Of a DNA stretch of 64,000 nucleotides, positions 44,561-54,102 are shown in pieces. The stretch lies in NCBI GenBank assembly GCA_944319885.1, contig CALUFC010000008.1, positions 1-64,000 of the forward strand. The letters run 5' to 3'. The stretch comes from an uncultured Coriobacteriaceae bacterium. GTDB lineage: Bacteria; Actinomycetota; Coriobacteriia; Coriobacteriales; Coriobacteriaceae. Each line of letters opens with the position of its first letter. Within the stretch, counting starts at the first letter, position 1. The position numbers and the translations under genes are program-made. The notes under the pieces were generated by a model, which was given only the letters and a program-made list of their open reading frames with translations, searched no databases and was not told where the DNA came from.

Positions 44561-44584
44561 AAAAAACCCAGACCGAAGTCTGGG
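44561..44584 (-). terminator. Terminator after the tRNA pair
   Basis: On the minus strand CCCAGAC-TTCG-GTCTGGG (44584-44567) is followed by TTTTTT (44566-44561). It ends the tRNA transcript and separates it from the EamA gene. Confidence 0.88.
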
Positions 44585-44599
44585 CCATTGGGGATGAAA

Positions 44600-44675
44600 T
44601 GGTGGACCGGCAGGGGTTCGAACCCTGGACCTTGGGATTAAGAGTCCCCTGCTCTACCAGCTGAGCTACCGGTCC
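44600..44675 (-). tRNA. tRNA-Lys (CUU)
   Basis: A 76-nt gene with encoded CCA. Acceptor GGACCGG/CCGGTCC, D-arm AGCTCAGCTGGTAGAGC, anticodon loop ACTCTTAAT (CTT), and GGGTTCGAACCC T-arm all fit. It is co-directional with tRNA-His 18 bp upstream. Confidence 0.95.
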
Positions 44676-44693
44676 AACTATGTAAGGAACACG

Positions 44694-44771
44694 TGGGGTG
44701 GGTACAGGGACTCGAACCCTGGACCTCCGGGACCACAACCCGGCGCTCTAGCCAACTGGGCTACACCCACC
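44694..44771 (-). tRNA. tRNA-His (GUG)
   Basis: A gene with encoded CCA and the extra 5' G (G-1) special to histidine tRNA opposite the discriminator C. Anticodon loop GTTGTGGTC (GTG), acceptor GTGGGTG/TACCCAC (one G-T pair), T-arm AGGGTTCGAGTCCC. Confidence 0.95.
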
Positions 44772-44880
44772 GTGTGTCCTGCGCCAAAGCGCTTGATTAT
44801 TATTGCAGTCTCGACGCCCCGATGCAAGCCCCAATTTCAATGAATTTGCGAGTTTCTCGGAACAAAACGACCGCAGATGC

Positions 44881-45008
44881 AAATATGGAGCACTTTTTAC
44901 GGCGTTCTTCGGATAGCCAAAGCGGGTCAAAAAGTTATTTCTGCAGGTAGATTGGTTGCGCATTGCAGCTGTCTACTCGATAACCCCTCGAAAAACTGCT
45001 CCGTATTT
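44881..45008 (-). repeat. 128-bp inverted-repeat element, copy B (reverse orientation)
   Basis: Ends AAATATGGAGCACTTTTT (44881-44898) and its inverted form at 44991-45008 match at 16 of 18 positions. The inside, read on the minus strand, has GTAGAC, then ...CTA-CCTGCA and ..AATAAC in the same order as copies A and C. The stop codon of the vanZ-like gene lies in its right end. Confidence 0.7.
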
Positions 45009-45450
45009 ATGAAACGCGCGCTCGCCGTAGACGCGCAACCCCATATGAGGCGAGCACACCCGCCGCCGCACCGCAGCAATCGAGCAGCACATCGCTTATC
45101 TGCCCCGATCTCCCTGGAACGAATAGCTGGATGGCCTCATCAATCGACGGCACGAGCAGCAGCGTTACGCATATGGCTGACAGCTCTCCCCGCCGATGCG
45201 TGCGCGCACCATCAACGGCACCGGTAACAAGTACACCGAGCACAGCATATTCGGCTGCATGCGCCGCCTTGCGAACCAGGAAGTTCGTAAGCCAAGCGCT
45301 GGGCAGACCAAGGCCGTCGAGCGCGCTGCGAATCATCTCGAGCGCTCCCAAGCTCAAACTCGAGCTCCCCTCACCCGGTACGAGCGAGTTGCCCCAGATG
45401 AAGAGCGTCCACACGATTGCAGCAACGAGCCAACGTCTCGAAATGCGCAC
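45007..45450 (-). CDS. VanZ-family membrane protein
   Basis: A 147-residue protein starting at GTG 45450 with four hydrophobic helices. RKAAHAAEYAVLGVLV and SIDEAIQLFVPGRSGQISDV then LLDCCGAAAG are the VanZ signatures. VanZ is linked to low-level teicoplanin resistance, but most chromosomal members have no known role. It follows the hypothetical gene at 45456 by 5 bp. Its stop codon lies in the inverted-repeat element B, so the insertion may have set the current C-terminus. Confidence 0.83.
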   Translation of the reverse strand: MRISRRWLVAAIVWTLFIWGNSLVPGEGSSSLSLGALEMIRSALDGLGLPSAWLTNFLVRKAAHAAEYAVLGVLVTGAVDGARTHRRGELSAICVTLLLVPSIDEAIQLFVPGRSGQISDVLLDCCGAAAGVLASYGVARLRRARVS

Positions 45451-45455
45451 GAGGA

Positions 45456-46649
45456 TTAGGCCTCTTCCGCTCTCAGGCGCGGGAACGACGCGGTACCACC
45501 CTGAATAACGCGAAGGTACTCGCGGCTGGTGCGACGCACGCTCTGCGAGGGAACTTGGTCGAATTCCTCCTCGATGAGCGAGTTCACGCGACTGTGCATC
45601 GCGGTGGCGCGGGCGCCCTCATCGACCGCATGCGCCCGCTCGGGACTCGGCGGCACAGCAGTGGGCAAGGTGGTCGACGTACGGGAATCATCCTCGGCAA
45701 GAATAGCGAGCGCAGAGGCCCACATGTCCTCGTGACCAGAATAATCGGCCTGCGGCACCGTGGGCTCAGGAGCAGCCGAAGAAGCAGGCGCTGCGGCACG
45801 CATGACGGGCATCTCGGGCGCTGGAACACGCGCGGGCGCGGGTACCAGCGCGCGACGCGGACGCTCGCCATCGATCACATCAAGCGACGCGAGCGCTGCC
45901 AGGCGAGCTGCATCGGTATCCTCATCCTCGTCGCGCTCGATGCGCGCCGTGGTCTCGGTACCGCGCGCGATCTCCGCGGCAAGCGCCATGAACGTCGCCG
46001 TGGTCTCAGCAGGAGCGGAAGCAGCACCACGCCACGCGTGCGACGCGGGCGCAGCACCCGTGGTCGCTGCATGGGCGCCTACGGGCGTCTCCGCTGCATC
46101 TTCCTGAGTTTGACGAAGCTCTTCGAGCGCGATCTCGTAGATGTCCTTCGAGCGCGTGGCATCGCAGCTGATCGGCGAGTCCCCGCTCAGCATCGAATCG
46201 ATATCCGCCCAGGCATCCGCTTCGGAAGGCGCCCATTGCGCGCGGGCGATCACCGGCACATCCTTTGGCACGCGGCGGCGGCCGAAGAACCGCTCCACAT
46301 CGGGATTATCGTCATAGCCATCATCCGAGCGCGCAAAGAGCCCGGTAAGCCCGGCACGAAACCCCGTCGCATGAGGTGCAGCATCCTCACCAATACGCAT
46401 CGATGCAGCGTCATCGAGGGCATCCTCAGCATCAACGGCAACATGGCGATCGAGCAGCACGTTCGAAGCGGCAAACAGCCCCACACCAGCGAGCGCGCCA
46501 ACGGCAAAGGGAACAGCCGACGCCGCGACCGCTCCATGCACGCCCTCGAACGGCAGCGTCACCGCGTACGCAGCGACAGGCACTGCCAGCCCGATGCCGC
46601 AGGAGAGCCCCGCGGCCACAGAACGCGTGCTCGCGTGCGAAGAAGCCAT
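45456..46649 (-). CDS. Membrane-anchored, mostly disordered protein, unknown
   Basis: A 397-residue protein with AGGAGACGG before ATG 46649. Two hydrophobic segments (about residues 11-32 and 38-65, Ala/Gly/Val-rich) anchor it; the remaining 330 residues are Ala, Glu, Asp, Arg and Pro-rich with few hydrophobics. Two helical islands stand out: SKDIYEIALEELRQTQED and a C-terminal MHSRVNSLIEEEFDQVPSQS with REYLRVIQGG. I do not recognise a family. The layout suggests a membrane-attached scaffold or division-related protein, but this is a guess. Confidence 0.65.
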   Translation of the reverse strand: MASSHASTRSVAAGLSCGIGLAVPVAAYAVTLPFEGVHGAVAASAVPFAVGALAGVGLFAASNVLLDRHVAVDAEDALDDAASMRIGEDAAPHATGFRAGLTGLFARSDDGYDDNPDVERFFGRRRVPKDVPVIARAQWAPSEADAWADIDSMLSGDSPISCDATRSKDIYEIALEELRQTQEDAAETPVGAHAATTGAAPASHAWRGAASAPAETTATFMALAAEIARGTETTARIERDEDEDTDAARLAALASLDVIDGERPRRALVPAPARVPAPEMPVMRAAAPASSAAPEPTVPQADYSGHEDMWASALAILAEDDSRTSTTLPTAVPPSPERAHAVDEGARATAMHSRVNSLIEEEFDQVPSQSVRRTSREYLRVIQGGTASFPRLRAEEA

Positions 46650-46948
46650 TGCCGTCTCCTTACCTCACGTACCCCGACAGGGGCAACCAACCGGTCTGAA
46701 TCCAGTTCGCTCGAGAAAAGATGAAGGCTGTTGCGGGCAGGTGCCCAACGTAACGGATGTGGTTCGTTTCATCTTTGTTTTTCCGTCGCGACTATGAGGC
46801 CATTATGGAAGAATCCCCACGTAATTGCAAGTATCCCGCCGCAGACGCACCCACGCTTCCCCAAATGGTTGAGCCGCATGCAATTGGGGAACAACAAGAC
46901 TATCTGACCGTTGCCACCTTGGGGCGTACGTTGCGGGAAGGAGCACCC

Positions 46949-47740
46949 ATGTCCGCCATCGCATTGATCACCGGAGCGTCGTCGGGATTGGGCCGCGAAT
47001 TGGTCCGGCAGGTTGATAACGGCGCCGCGGGACACATCGACGAGATCTGGGTGGTTGCCCGCCGCGCCGACCGGCTCGAATCGCTTGTCCGAACCTGCAA
47101 GACGCCCGTTCGACCGTTTTGCCTCGATTTAGAGGACGACGCCTCATTCGAAATCCTTGAAGCAGCGTTTGCCGAGGAACGCACCAGCGACGAGCTCGCC
47201 TCGATCCGCTTGCTCGTTAACAACGCGGGCTCCGGCACCTTCGGCGCGTTCGCCCAGCAAGACAGAGCCGCTGCGACGCAGATGATGAGCCTGCTCATGC
47301 GTGCACCGGTTGAGCTCACCTACCGCGCACTCCCCTATATGGCGCCCGGCTCACGTATCATCAACGTCGCCAGCGTGGCGGCATTCCTCCCCCAGCCCAA
47401 GCTCGCGGTCTACGCCGCCGCCAAGCGCTTCATCCTCGACCTGTCCCGCGCGCTCGACGCCGAGCTGGGCAGCGCAGGCATCCACGTCACCGCGCTTTGC
47501 CCCAAGTTCATGCGCACCGAGTTTCTGAACGATCCGGGCGACACGGGCACCGCCGCATGCATGGAGACGGCCATCGGGTACGAACGCGTACAGGACGTTG
47601 CCTCAGCAGCGCTCAAAGCCGCTGCCGCCGGCAAGAGCCTCTGCATCCCCTCGCTCGATATGAAGCTTCTGTACGCTGCAACGCGCGTGGCGCCCTATCG
47701 CCTGGCCTTAGCCGTCGAGCGCGCCCTCGGCGTAATCTAA
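46949..47740 (+). CDS. Short-chain dehydrogenase/reductase
   Basis: A 263-residue classical SDR; ATG 46949 has AAGGAGCACCC upstream and starts at the fold (IALITGASSGLGRELVRQ). NNAGSG, catalytic Ser in NVASVAAFLP, YAAAKRFI with Tyr and Lys, and CPKFMRTEFLN follow. An NAD(P)H-dependent reductase or dehydrogenase of unknown substrate, in the DltE/YqjQ-like group. A single-gene unit with a terminator 35 bp downstream. Confidence 0.85.
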   Translation: MSAIALITGASSGLGRELVRQVDNGAAGHIDEIWVVARRADRLESLVRTCKTPVRPFCLDLEDDASFEILEAAFAEERTSDELASIRLLVNNAGSGTFGAFAQQDRAAATQMMSLLMRAPVELTYRALPYMAPGSRIINVASVAAFLPQPKLAVYAAAKRFILDLSRALDAELGSAGIHVTALCPKFMRTEFLNDPGDTGTAACMETAIGYERVQDVASAALKAAAAGKSLCIPSLDMKLLYAATRVAPYRLALAVERALGVI

Positions 47741-47774
47741 GCGCAGCGGCCCCGTCGCCGCATACACAAATGCA

Positions 47775-47805
47775 AGCGCCCGATGCCGCAGCACCGGGCG
47801 CTTTT
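47775..47805 (+). terminator. Terminator between SDR gene and rho
   Basis: AGCGCCCG (47775-47782) pairs with CGGGCGCT (47795-47802), followed by TTTTC. It ends the SDR transcript and may also stop rho read-through from the other side. Confidence 0.8.
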
Positions 47806-47833
47806 CACAGCAGTCAATAGGCGAGAAATGCCA

Positions 47834-50002
47834 CTAGAACATATCGCTTTCCGCAGCGCGCTTGGCAGAGCGGATGAGGAACTCGCGGTTGGAGCCCGTC
47901 TGCTTCAGCCCCTTGATGAACGCCGAGGCGCACCGCTCGGTGTTGTTCATGCCGGCGAGCACGCGGCGAATGCCCTGTACGAACGGCAGCATCGTGGGGT
48001 CGATCAAAAGGTCCTCGTTGCGCGTGCCCGAGGCAACCGGATCGATCGCCGGGAAGATGCGACGATCGGCGAGATCGCGATCAAGCTTGAGCTCCATGTT
48101 GCCGGTGCCCTTGAACTCCTCGAAGATGACCTCGTCCATCTTGGAGCCCGTGTCCACAAGCGCGGAGGCGAGAATGGTGAGCGAGCCGCCGTTCTCGATG
48201 TTGCGCGCCGCGCCGAGGAATCGCTTGGGCGGATAGAGCGCCGCAGAATCGACACCGCCCGAAAGGATGCGACCCGACGCCGGTGCCGAGAGGTTGTAGG
48301 CGCGCGCAAGGCGCGTGATGGAATCGAGCACCACCACGACGTCGCCGCCCAACTCGGCCAAGCGCTTGGCGCGCTCGATCACGAGCTCGGCCACGCGGGT
48401 GTGGTTATCGGCCGGCATATCGAACGTCGAGGCCACGACCTCGCCCTTGATGGAGCGCTCCATGTCGGTGACCTCTTCCGGGCGCTCGTCCACGAGCAGG
48501 CAGATGAGATGCACCTCGGGGTTGTTGGCGGCGATGGCCTGGCAGATCTTCTTAAGTACGGTGGTCTTACCCGCCTTGGGCGGCGAGACGATGAGGCCGC
48601 GCTGCCCCTTGCCAACCGGGGCAACGATGTCGATGGCGCGACCCGTGATGGAATCCTTGCCATGCTCCATCTTGAGCGGCTCGTTAGGATAGATGGGCGT
48701 GAGGCTCGCAAACTTGGGACGGTTGCGAATCTCCTCGGGATCGCGCCCGTTCACCGTCTTGATCTTCGCAAGGCCGGGGAACTTGTCGTTGGCGCGCGAC
48801 GGACGCAGCGTGCCCTCGATCATATCGCCGGGACGCAAGCGCGCCGCGCGAATGAGGTTCGCGGGCACGAAAGCGTCGTCGCGGCTCGGCATGTAGCCGT
48901 GCGCGCGAATATGCCCGAAGCCGTCGTTCGAGATGTCGAGGATGCCCGTGATGTCGCGGAAGCCCTCGGCGCGAGCGGCGGCCTGATAGACCTCTTCCAC
49001 GAGCTCTGCCTTCTTCTTGCCCGCCACATCCAGATCGAGCTCGCGTGCTTTCTCACGCAGCTCCGCAACCTTCATGCCGGCGAGTTCGTCACGCGAAAGC
49101 GTAGGCTCGGTGGGCACGTTATAGCGGTTATTGCGCTGTTTGCGGTTGTTCTGACGGTTGTTGCGGCGATCGTTGCGGTCGCCGTTCTTGCCATGCTCGC
49201 CGTTGTCGCGACCGCGCTGCGCGTGCGAGCGACGTGTCTGGTTATGGCCGTTCTGGCCCTGGGCGTCGGCGTCTTTACCCTTAGAATCCTTGCCTTTGGG
49301 CTCCTTGCCCTGGGCGTCTTTACCCCGAGCATCGTCCTCTTTGAGAGCTGCGGCGGGTGTCTCCGCGTCCTTTTCCGCAGCCTTCGCGGGCGTGGGCTCC
49401 GTGGGCGTCGCGTCCTGCGAAGCCGACTCCGCGGGCACCTCAAGCGCCAGCGCCTGCTGAGCGGCGAGCGCCGCCGCGGCGGCCTTCTCGGCCTCGACGT
49501 ACGCCTTGGGCTTGCGGCCGCGCCGATGCGGGCGCAGTGCCGGATCGACTGCGGGGATCTCCGCGCTCGATGCCGGGGTATCAGCGTCGGATGCGGCCTC
49601 CTCAGCAGCATCGACCTTCTTCGTCGCGGCGCGGCGACTGCGGCGAGCGACGCTCGCCTGCGACACCTGCGCGAGCGCCCGCGCCTGAGCCACCTCGGGC
49701 GATAGCTCGGCAGACGCGGCCCCGTCCTCGGCAGGTGCTGCGGCTGCGGCATCGGCCTTCTTCCTCGTCGTACGCTTGCGGGTGGTGCGGCGCGGCTTCT
49801 CGGCGACCTCGCCCGCCTCAGATGTCACAGCATCCGGCGTCGTCTGCGCATCCGCCTCGGCCGATTTTTTCGTCCGAGCCCTCTTGGTACGCACGGAAGC
49901 CTTGGGAGCCTGAGCCGCGGCGCCCATGTCCGCCGCCTCAACGCCCTCGGCCTTCATCGACACCGGTGCGCTTGCTGATTCCTTGATTGTTTCGTCTGCC
50001 AC
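47834..50002 (-). CDS. rho: Transcription termination factor Rho, long N-terminal form
   Basis: A 722-residue Rho with a GTG start at 50002. The first 290 residues are low complexity: Ala/Glu/Lys with TRKRTTRKK, then an Arg/Asn/Gly-rich part (RNDRRNNRQNNRKQRNNRYN), typical of high-GC Gram-positive Rho and able to bind RNA or phase separate. The core is complete: the Rho-N helices LAGMKVAELREKARELDLD, the RNA-binding cold-shock domain, Walker A SPPKAGKTTVLKK, and Walker B VVVVLDSITRLARAYN with the C-terminal ring contacts. Hexameric helicase that ends transcription. Confidence 0.95.
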   Translation of the reverse strand: MADETIKESASAPVSMKAEGVEAADMGAAAQAPKASVRTKRARTKKSAEADAQTTPDAVTSEAGEVAEKPRRTTRKRTTRKKADAAAAAPAEDGAASAELSPEVAQARALAQVSQASVARRSRRAATKKVDAAEEAASDADTPASSAEIPAVDPALRPHRRGRKPKAYVEAEKAAAAALAAQQALALEVPAESASQDATPTEPTPAKAAEKDAETPAAALKEDDARGKDAQGKEPKGKDSKGKDADAQGQNGHNQTRRSHAQRGRDNGEHGKNGDRNDRRNNRQNNRKQRNNRYNVPTEPTLSRDELAGMKVAELREKARELDLDVAGKKKAELVEEVYQAAARAEGFRDITGILDISNDGFGHIRAHGYMPSRDDAFVPANLIRAARLRPGDMIEGTLRPSRANDKFPGLAKIKTVNGRDPEEIRNRPKFASLTPIYPNEPLKMEHGKDSITGRAIDIVAPVGKGQRGLIVSPPKAGKTTVLKKICQAIAANNPEVHLICLLVDERPEEVTDMERSIKGEVVASTFDMPADNHTRVAELVIERAKRLAELGGDVVVVLDSITRLARAYNLSAPASGRILSGGVDSAALYPPKRFLGAARNIENGGSLTILASALVDTGSKMDEVIFEEFKGTGNMELKLDRDLADRRIFPAIDPVASGTRNEDLLIDPTMLPFVQGIRRVLAGMNNTERCASAFIKGLKQTGSNREFLIRSAKRAAESDMF

Positions 50003-50564
50003 TTAGTCTGCTCTACTTTCTCTCAGACAATCTATCGCGCGGGCTCGCCCGCGTGGCGACAACGTCGCCGATTACGCCTTTACCAGGCGATATTGCACCA
50101 ACTCTGTTGCGTTTTCCCTGCTGTGCCGCAGCCGCTCGCGCTCGCATGCGCGAGCAACGGCGCGGGCTCACAAGCCGCGTAGGCTGGATGGATACCATGC
50201 AAATGATGTGCTGTGCGACTATCTAATTGAGCTAGGGGATTTACGCTGCCCGTTAGGGACATTCGCAGTGTAGCACAACATCGCCCCCTGTGCGCGCTAC
50301 GGTCTTTTGTGCACTCCACACGCATGTTCTGTGCGGTAAACGCTTGTTTATACGCCTCAGACAGCTTTTTGGTGCACAGGCATTCACAGTCCGCTGCACA
50401 AACGAGCAGAGTTCGATGCACACATTCGGTCGGCCGCCCGCCATTGCGAGCCAGACGGCCTCGAAACATGGCAAACGGCTGCCGCGCGCGGGGTCACGCA
50501 CGGCAGCCGCAATGCAGAAATATGTTCAATGAGCCATACGGCTCGGGCAACGCCTTTGCCGCGC
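50003..50564. other. 562-bp gap holding the rho leader and glmM terminator
   Basis: No gene is convincing here. The region next to rho, up to about 50230, is probably its 5' leader, which in many bacteria is used for self-control. It contains GCTCGCGC/GCATGCGCGAGC-type inverted repeats near 50134-50155. A stretch near 50213-50236 resembles a tRNA D-arm on the minus strand but lacks other parts. The right side holds the glmM terminator. A few short direct and inverted GTGCA motifs occur at about 50296-50380, of unknown meaning. Confidence 0.45.
50476..50509 (-). terminator. Hairpin downstream of glmM
   Basis: CGGCTGCCG (50476-50484) and CGGCAGCCG (50501-50509) form a 9-bp perfect stem with a 16-base G+C-rich loop; on the minus strand TTTGCC follows. 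It lies 56 bp past the glmM stop. Confidence 0.6.
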
Positions 50565-51902
50565 CTATGCCTCGAACGGCTTGAGCGCCTTAAGCACGAT
50601 CTCGCTTGACTCGCGGCAGAGCTCGTTTGTGGGCGCCTCGGCAAGCACGCGCACCAGCGGCTCGGTGCCGCTCGCGCGCACGAACACGCGGCCGCGATCG
50701 CCCAGGAACTCCTCGGCCTCGCGCACGGCGGCAAGCACGCCCTCGTTGCCCATCGCCGCCTCCTTGTCGGTCACGCGCACATTGGTGAGCAGCTGCGGAT
50801 ACAACTTCACCGGGGCGCACAGCTGCGACAGCGTCTCGCGCTCGGCGCGCAGCACCTCCATGATGCGCAGGCTCGTCATGATACCGTCGCCGGTGCACTC
50901 GATGTCGCCGAAGATGATATGGCCCGACTGCTCGCCGCCCAGGCTGTAGCCGTTCTGACGCATGCAAGCATAGACGTACTTGTCGCCCACATCGGTGGTC
51001 TCGTAGGAGAGATGTGCCTGGTCAAACGCCTTGAACAGACCGTAATTGCTCATGACGGTAGGTACCACGGTGCCGGCGGTGAGACGGCCGTGCTTGTTGA
51101 GGTACACGCCGCACACATACAGGATGAGGTCGCCATCGACTACGTTGCCGCGCTCGTCGACCGCGATGCAGCGGTCGGCGTCGCCGTCGTAGGCAAAGCC
51201 CACGTCGAGCCCCTGCTCCACCACGTGACGGCGCAGGCGATCGATATGCGTGGAGCCGCAGTCGACGTTGATGTTGAGGCCGTCGGGTGCGTTGTTGATC
51301 ACGCGGACGTCGGCGCCGAGCGCGTCGAACACCGGCTTGGCCACCGAGGACGCCGAACCGTTGGCGCAATCGAGACCCACTTTCACACCCTGGAGCGAGA
51401 AGTTGGCGCTCGCGATGAGATGCGCAATATAGCGGTTGCGGCCCTGCATGTAATCGATCGTGGATCCGATGGCGTCGCCGGTGGCGAGCGGCACCTCCAC
51501 CTCGCCGTCGATATAGGCCTCGATGAGCTCGAGAACGTCCTCGTCCATCTTATAGCCCTCGCCGTTCACCAGCTTGATGCCGTTGTCGGTGTAGGGGTTG
51601 TGGCTCGCCGAGATCATGATGCCGCAGTCAAAGCGGCCGTCCACCGTCTCATAGGCCACGCCAGGCGTGGGGATGACGTGCAGCATGTACACGTCGGCAC
51701 CGGAGGCCACGAGGCCTGCGGTGAGCGCGCTCTCGAACATGTAGCTCGAGCGACGCGTATCCTTGCCCAGCACGATGCGCGCCTTGCGCTCCTGGCGCGC
51801 GCCGTAGTACCAGCCCACATACCGGCCGATCTTGAACGCGTGGTCCACCGTAAGGCCGCAGTTGGCCTCACCGCGAAAACCATCGGTGCCGAAATACTTC
51901 AT
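50565..51902 (-). CDS. glmM: Phosphoglucosamine mutase
   Basis: A 445-residue alpha-D-phosphohexomutase making glucosamine 1-phosphate from the 6-phosphate, for peptidoglycan and UDP-GlcNAc. GGAGGAACG precedes ATG 51902. FGTDGFRG at the start, catalytic Ser100 in ISASHNPYTDNGIK, metal loop AYDGDADRC, sugar loop EQSGHIIF, and phosphate loop RASGTEPLVRV. The wording FGTDGFRG and DNGIK sets it apart from phosphomannomutases. A single-gene unit, 130 bp after argS. Confidence 0.95.
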   Translation of the reverse strand: MKYFGTDGFRGEANCGLTVDHAFKIGRYVGWYYGARQERKARIVLGKDTRRSSYMFESALTAGLVASGADVYMLHVIPTPGVAYETVDGRFDCGIMISASHNPYTDNGIKLVNGEGYKMDEDVLELIEAYIDGEVEVPLATGDAIGSTIDYMQGRNRYIAHLIASANFSLQGVKVGLDCANGSASSVAKPVFDALGADVRVINNAPDGLNINVDCGSTHIDRLRRHVVEQGLDVGFAYDGDADRCIAVDERGNVVDGDLILYVCGVYLNKHGRLTAGTVVPTVMSNYGLFKAFDQAHLSYETTDVGDKYVYACMRQNGYSLGGEQSGHIIFGDIECTGDGIMTSLRIMEVLRAERETLSQLCAPVKLYPQLLTNVRVTDKEAAMGNEGVLAAVREAEEFLGDRGRVFVRASGTEPLVRVLAEAPTNELCRESSEIVLKALKPFEA

Positions 51903-52031
51903 AGCGTTCCTCCGTCTCTGTCGCGCTGTACACCGGCCAATGTGGCTGGGCGCGTCTGCGCGACATTGTACCTTGAATACCCCCGCCTACCCCTCTTGCT
52001 GCGCGGCATGCACGGCATCGGCAGAACGACG

Positions 52032-53873
52032 CTACATCCTCATGGGAGCCGAGACGCCCACCAGTGAGAGCACGAGCGCGAGCACCTGGCGCACGGCGTC
52101 GCATGCAGCGAGACGTGCGGCGGAGAGGTCCGCGTCAAGCGGGCGCCCCTCGCTCGGCAGCACCTGGCAGTCGTGGTAGAACGAGTGGAAGTCGGCAGCG
52201 AGCTCCTCGGCATAGTGCGTGAGGCGGAACGGTGCGCGATCACGGGCGCAGGCAGCGATGAGCTCCTTGAGCTCGGAGAGCTTGCGGGCAAGCGCGAGCT
52301 CGGTGGGATCGGTGAGCAGCGCGTAGTCCACGTCCTCGCCCACCGCGCGGCGCGCGACCTCGTCCATACCAAGCGCTGCGGCCTCCTCAGCCTCGACGCC
52401 GGCGGCGCGACGCAAAATCGAGCAGATGCGCGCGTGCGCGTACTGCACGTAATACACCGGGTTGGCGTTCGACTGCTCCTTGACCTTCTCGATATCGAAA
52501 TCGATCATCTGGTTGCTCGAGCGCGAGATGAGCGTGTAGCGAGCGGCGTCGGCACCCACCTCATCCAGCAGCTCACGGAATGTGATCATGGTGCCTCGAC
52601 GCTTGGACATGCGCACCGGCTGCCCGTTGCGCAGCAGGTTCACGAGCTGGCCCAAGAGCACCTCGAAGCGCCCCGGATACCCCAGCGCATCGCAGACGCA
52701 GCGTACGCGCTGAATGTAGCCGTGGTGATCGGCACCCCAGATGTCGATCACATGGTCAACGCGCTGGAACTTGTTCCAGTGGTAAGCGACATCGGAGGCG
52801 AAGTAGGTGTACTCCCCGTTTGCCTTCACGAGCACGCGGTCTTTGTCATCGCCCAGGTCGGTGGAGCGGAACCACAGGGCGTCGTCCTTTTTGTAGAGGT
52901 AGCCCATCTCGTCGAGCTTCTTGAAGGCACGATCCACCGCGGTCTCGCCATGCTCGTCGCGCTCGTACAGCGTGCGCTCGGAGAACCACACATCGAAGGT
53001 GCAATTGGCATCGGCACAGGTGTTCTTGATGTCATCGAGCATGCGCACATAACCGCTCTCGCGAAACGCCGCCATGCGCTCGTCCTCGTCCACGCTGGCC
53101 CAGCGATCGCCGTCGACCTCCACGATATGGGCGGCCTCGTCGATAATGTAGCCGCCGCCATACGCGTTGCCGCCGAGCGCCTCATTGAACGCATCTTGAT
53201 ACGGATGCGTCTCGGGATGCGCGCCGTCCTCGTCGTCGGCGAAGTTGCCGCGATCCTCCTCGAGGATGGCATGCGCCTCGGCCAAAGTTGCGTCCTGCTC
53301 CGCCATGATGGCAAGCAACTGCTGGTAGCGCATGGAGAGCGACCGGCCGAAAACATCCATCTGGCTACCGTGGTCGTTGATGTAGTACTCGCGCTCAACC
53401 TGGTAGCCGGCGTGCGCCATGACGCGGCAGAGCGAGTCGCCGATGGCAACCCAGCGTCCATGGCCCACGTGCATGGGACCAACGGGATTGGCGGAAACGA
53501 ACTCCACCTGGGTCTTGAGCCCCTCGCCCACGTTGGAGCGCGCAAAAGCGCGACCCTGTTCGCGCGCCTCGGCGAACACGGCGTTCTTCGCCGCAACGGA
53601 GAGGTAGAAGTTGATGAACCCAGGGCCCGCGATCTCAACCTTCTCGATCATGGGGTCAGCGGGCAGATGCGCCGCGATCGCCTGGGCGATGGCGCGGGGC
53701 GCCTGATGCGCCAGCTTGGCGGAGCGCATAGCGCAGGTCGAGGTCCACTCACCATGGCTCGTATCGGCCGGACGCTCGATGCCGCAATCCACCAGCTCGA
53801 ACGCAGGCAGCTCGCCGGCATCTTGAGCAGCCGCGAGTGCGGCGCGTACCAGCTCTTCGATCTTCTCGGGCAT
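52032..53873 (-). CDS. argS: Arginyl-tRNA synthetase
   Basis: A 613-residue class I synthetase. ATG 53873 is chosen because GAGGAGG lies just upstream. The N-terminal Add-1 domain precedes SANPVGPMHVGHGR with the HIGH motif (His135-His138); KMSKS is replaced by MSKRRG (PVRMSKRRGTMITF), as usual in ArgRS. An anticodon-binding DALR domain ends it, with the C-terminal LVGVSAPMRM. It charges tRNA-Arg. Confidence 0.96.
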   Translation of the reverse strand: MPEKIEELVRAALAAAQDAGELPAFELVDCGIERPADTSHGEWTSTCAMRSAKLAHQAPRAIAQAIAAHLPADPMIEKVEIAGPGFINFYLSVAAKNAVFAEAREQGRAFARSNVGEGLKTQVEFVSANPVGPMHVGHGRWVAIGDSLCRVMAHAGYQVEREYYINDHGSQMDVFGRSLSMRYQQLLAIMAEQDATLAEAHAILEEDRGNFADDEDGAHPETHPYQDAFNEALGGNAYGGGYIIDEAAHIVEVDGDRWASVDEDERMAAFRESGYVRMLDDIKNTCADANCTFDVWFSERTLYERDEHGETAVDRAFKKLDEMGYLYKKDDALWFRSTDLGDDKDRVLVKANGEYTYFASDVAYHWNKFQRVDHVIDIWGADHHGYIQRVRCVCDALGYPGRFEVLLGQLVNLLRNGQPVRMSKRRGTMITFRELLDEVGADAARYTLISRSSNQMIDFDIEKVKEQSNANPVYYVQYAHARICSILRRAAGVEAEEAAALGMDEVARRAVGEDVDYALLTDPTELALARKLSELKELIAACARDRAPFRLTHYAEELAADFHSFYHDCQVLPSEGRPLDADLSAARLAACDAVRQVLALVLSLVGVSAPMRM

Positions 53874-54102
53874 AGATCCTCCTCGGCTATCTCGAGCACA
53901 GGGCTCGCATCGCGGCGACACGGCCCCGAACGGGCCCTCGCATATCCGCGCTGAGATTCAAAACGCGTGCTACTTTACCATATCTTTTGTGTTGCGCCCC
54001 TGCATAGACCAACCGCTGCAGCATCGACACAACGCATGTCTTAGCGCACTGTTGGCGCTATGTCAATATTTTTGTGCTTTCCTGCGGTTTCTCGATAAAA
54101 GC

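Noticed and set aside
43497-44738. 413-residue transporter frame reaching into the tRNAs
   Set aside because: The first 70 residues are read from tRNA-His, tRNA-Lys and a terminator; ATG 44528 has a strong ribosome site.
47783-49705. 640-residue plus-strand frame opposite rho
   Set aside because: Rho is certain on the minus strand; the high G+C third positions make long antisense frames.
50213-50236. tRNA D-arm-like sequence CTAGCTCAATTAGATAG on the minus strand
   Set aside because: No acceptor stem, anticodon arm or T-arm could be fitted; probably chance or a decayed tRNA.
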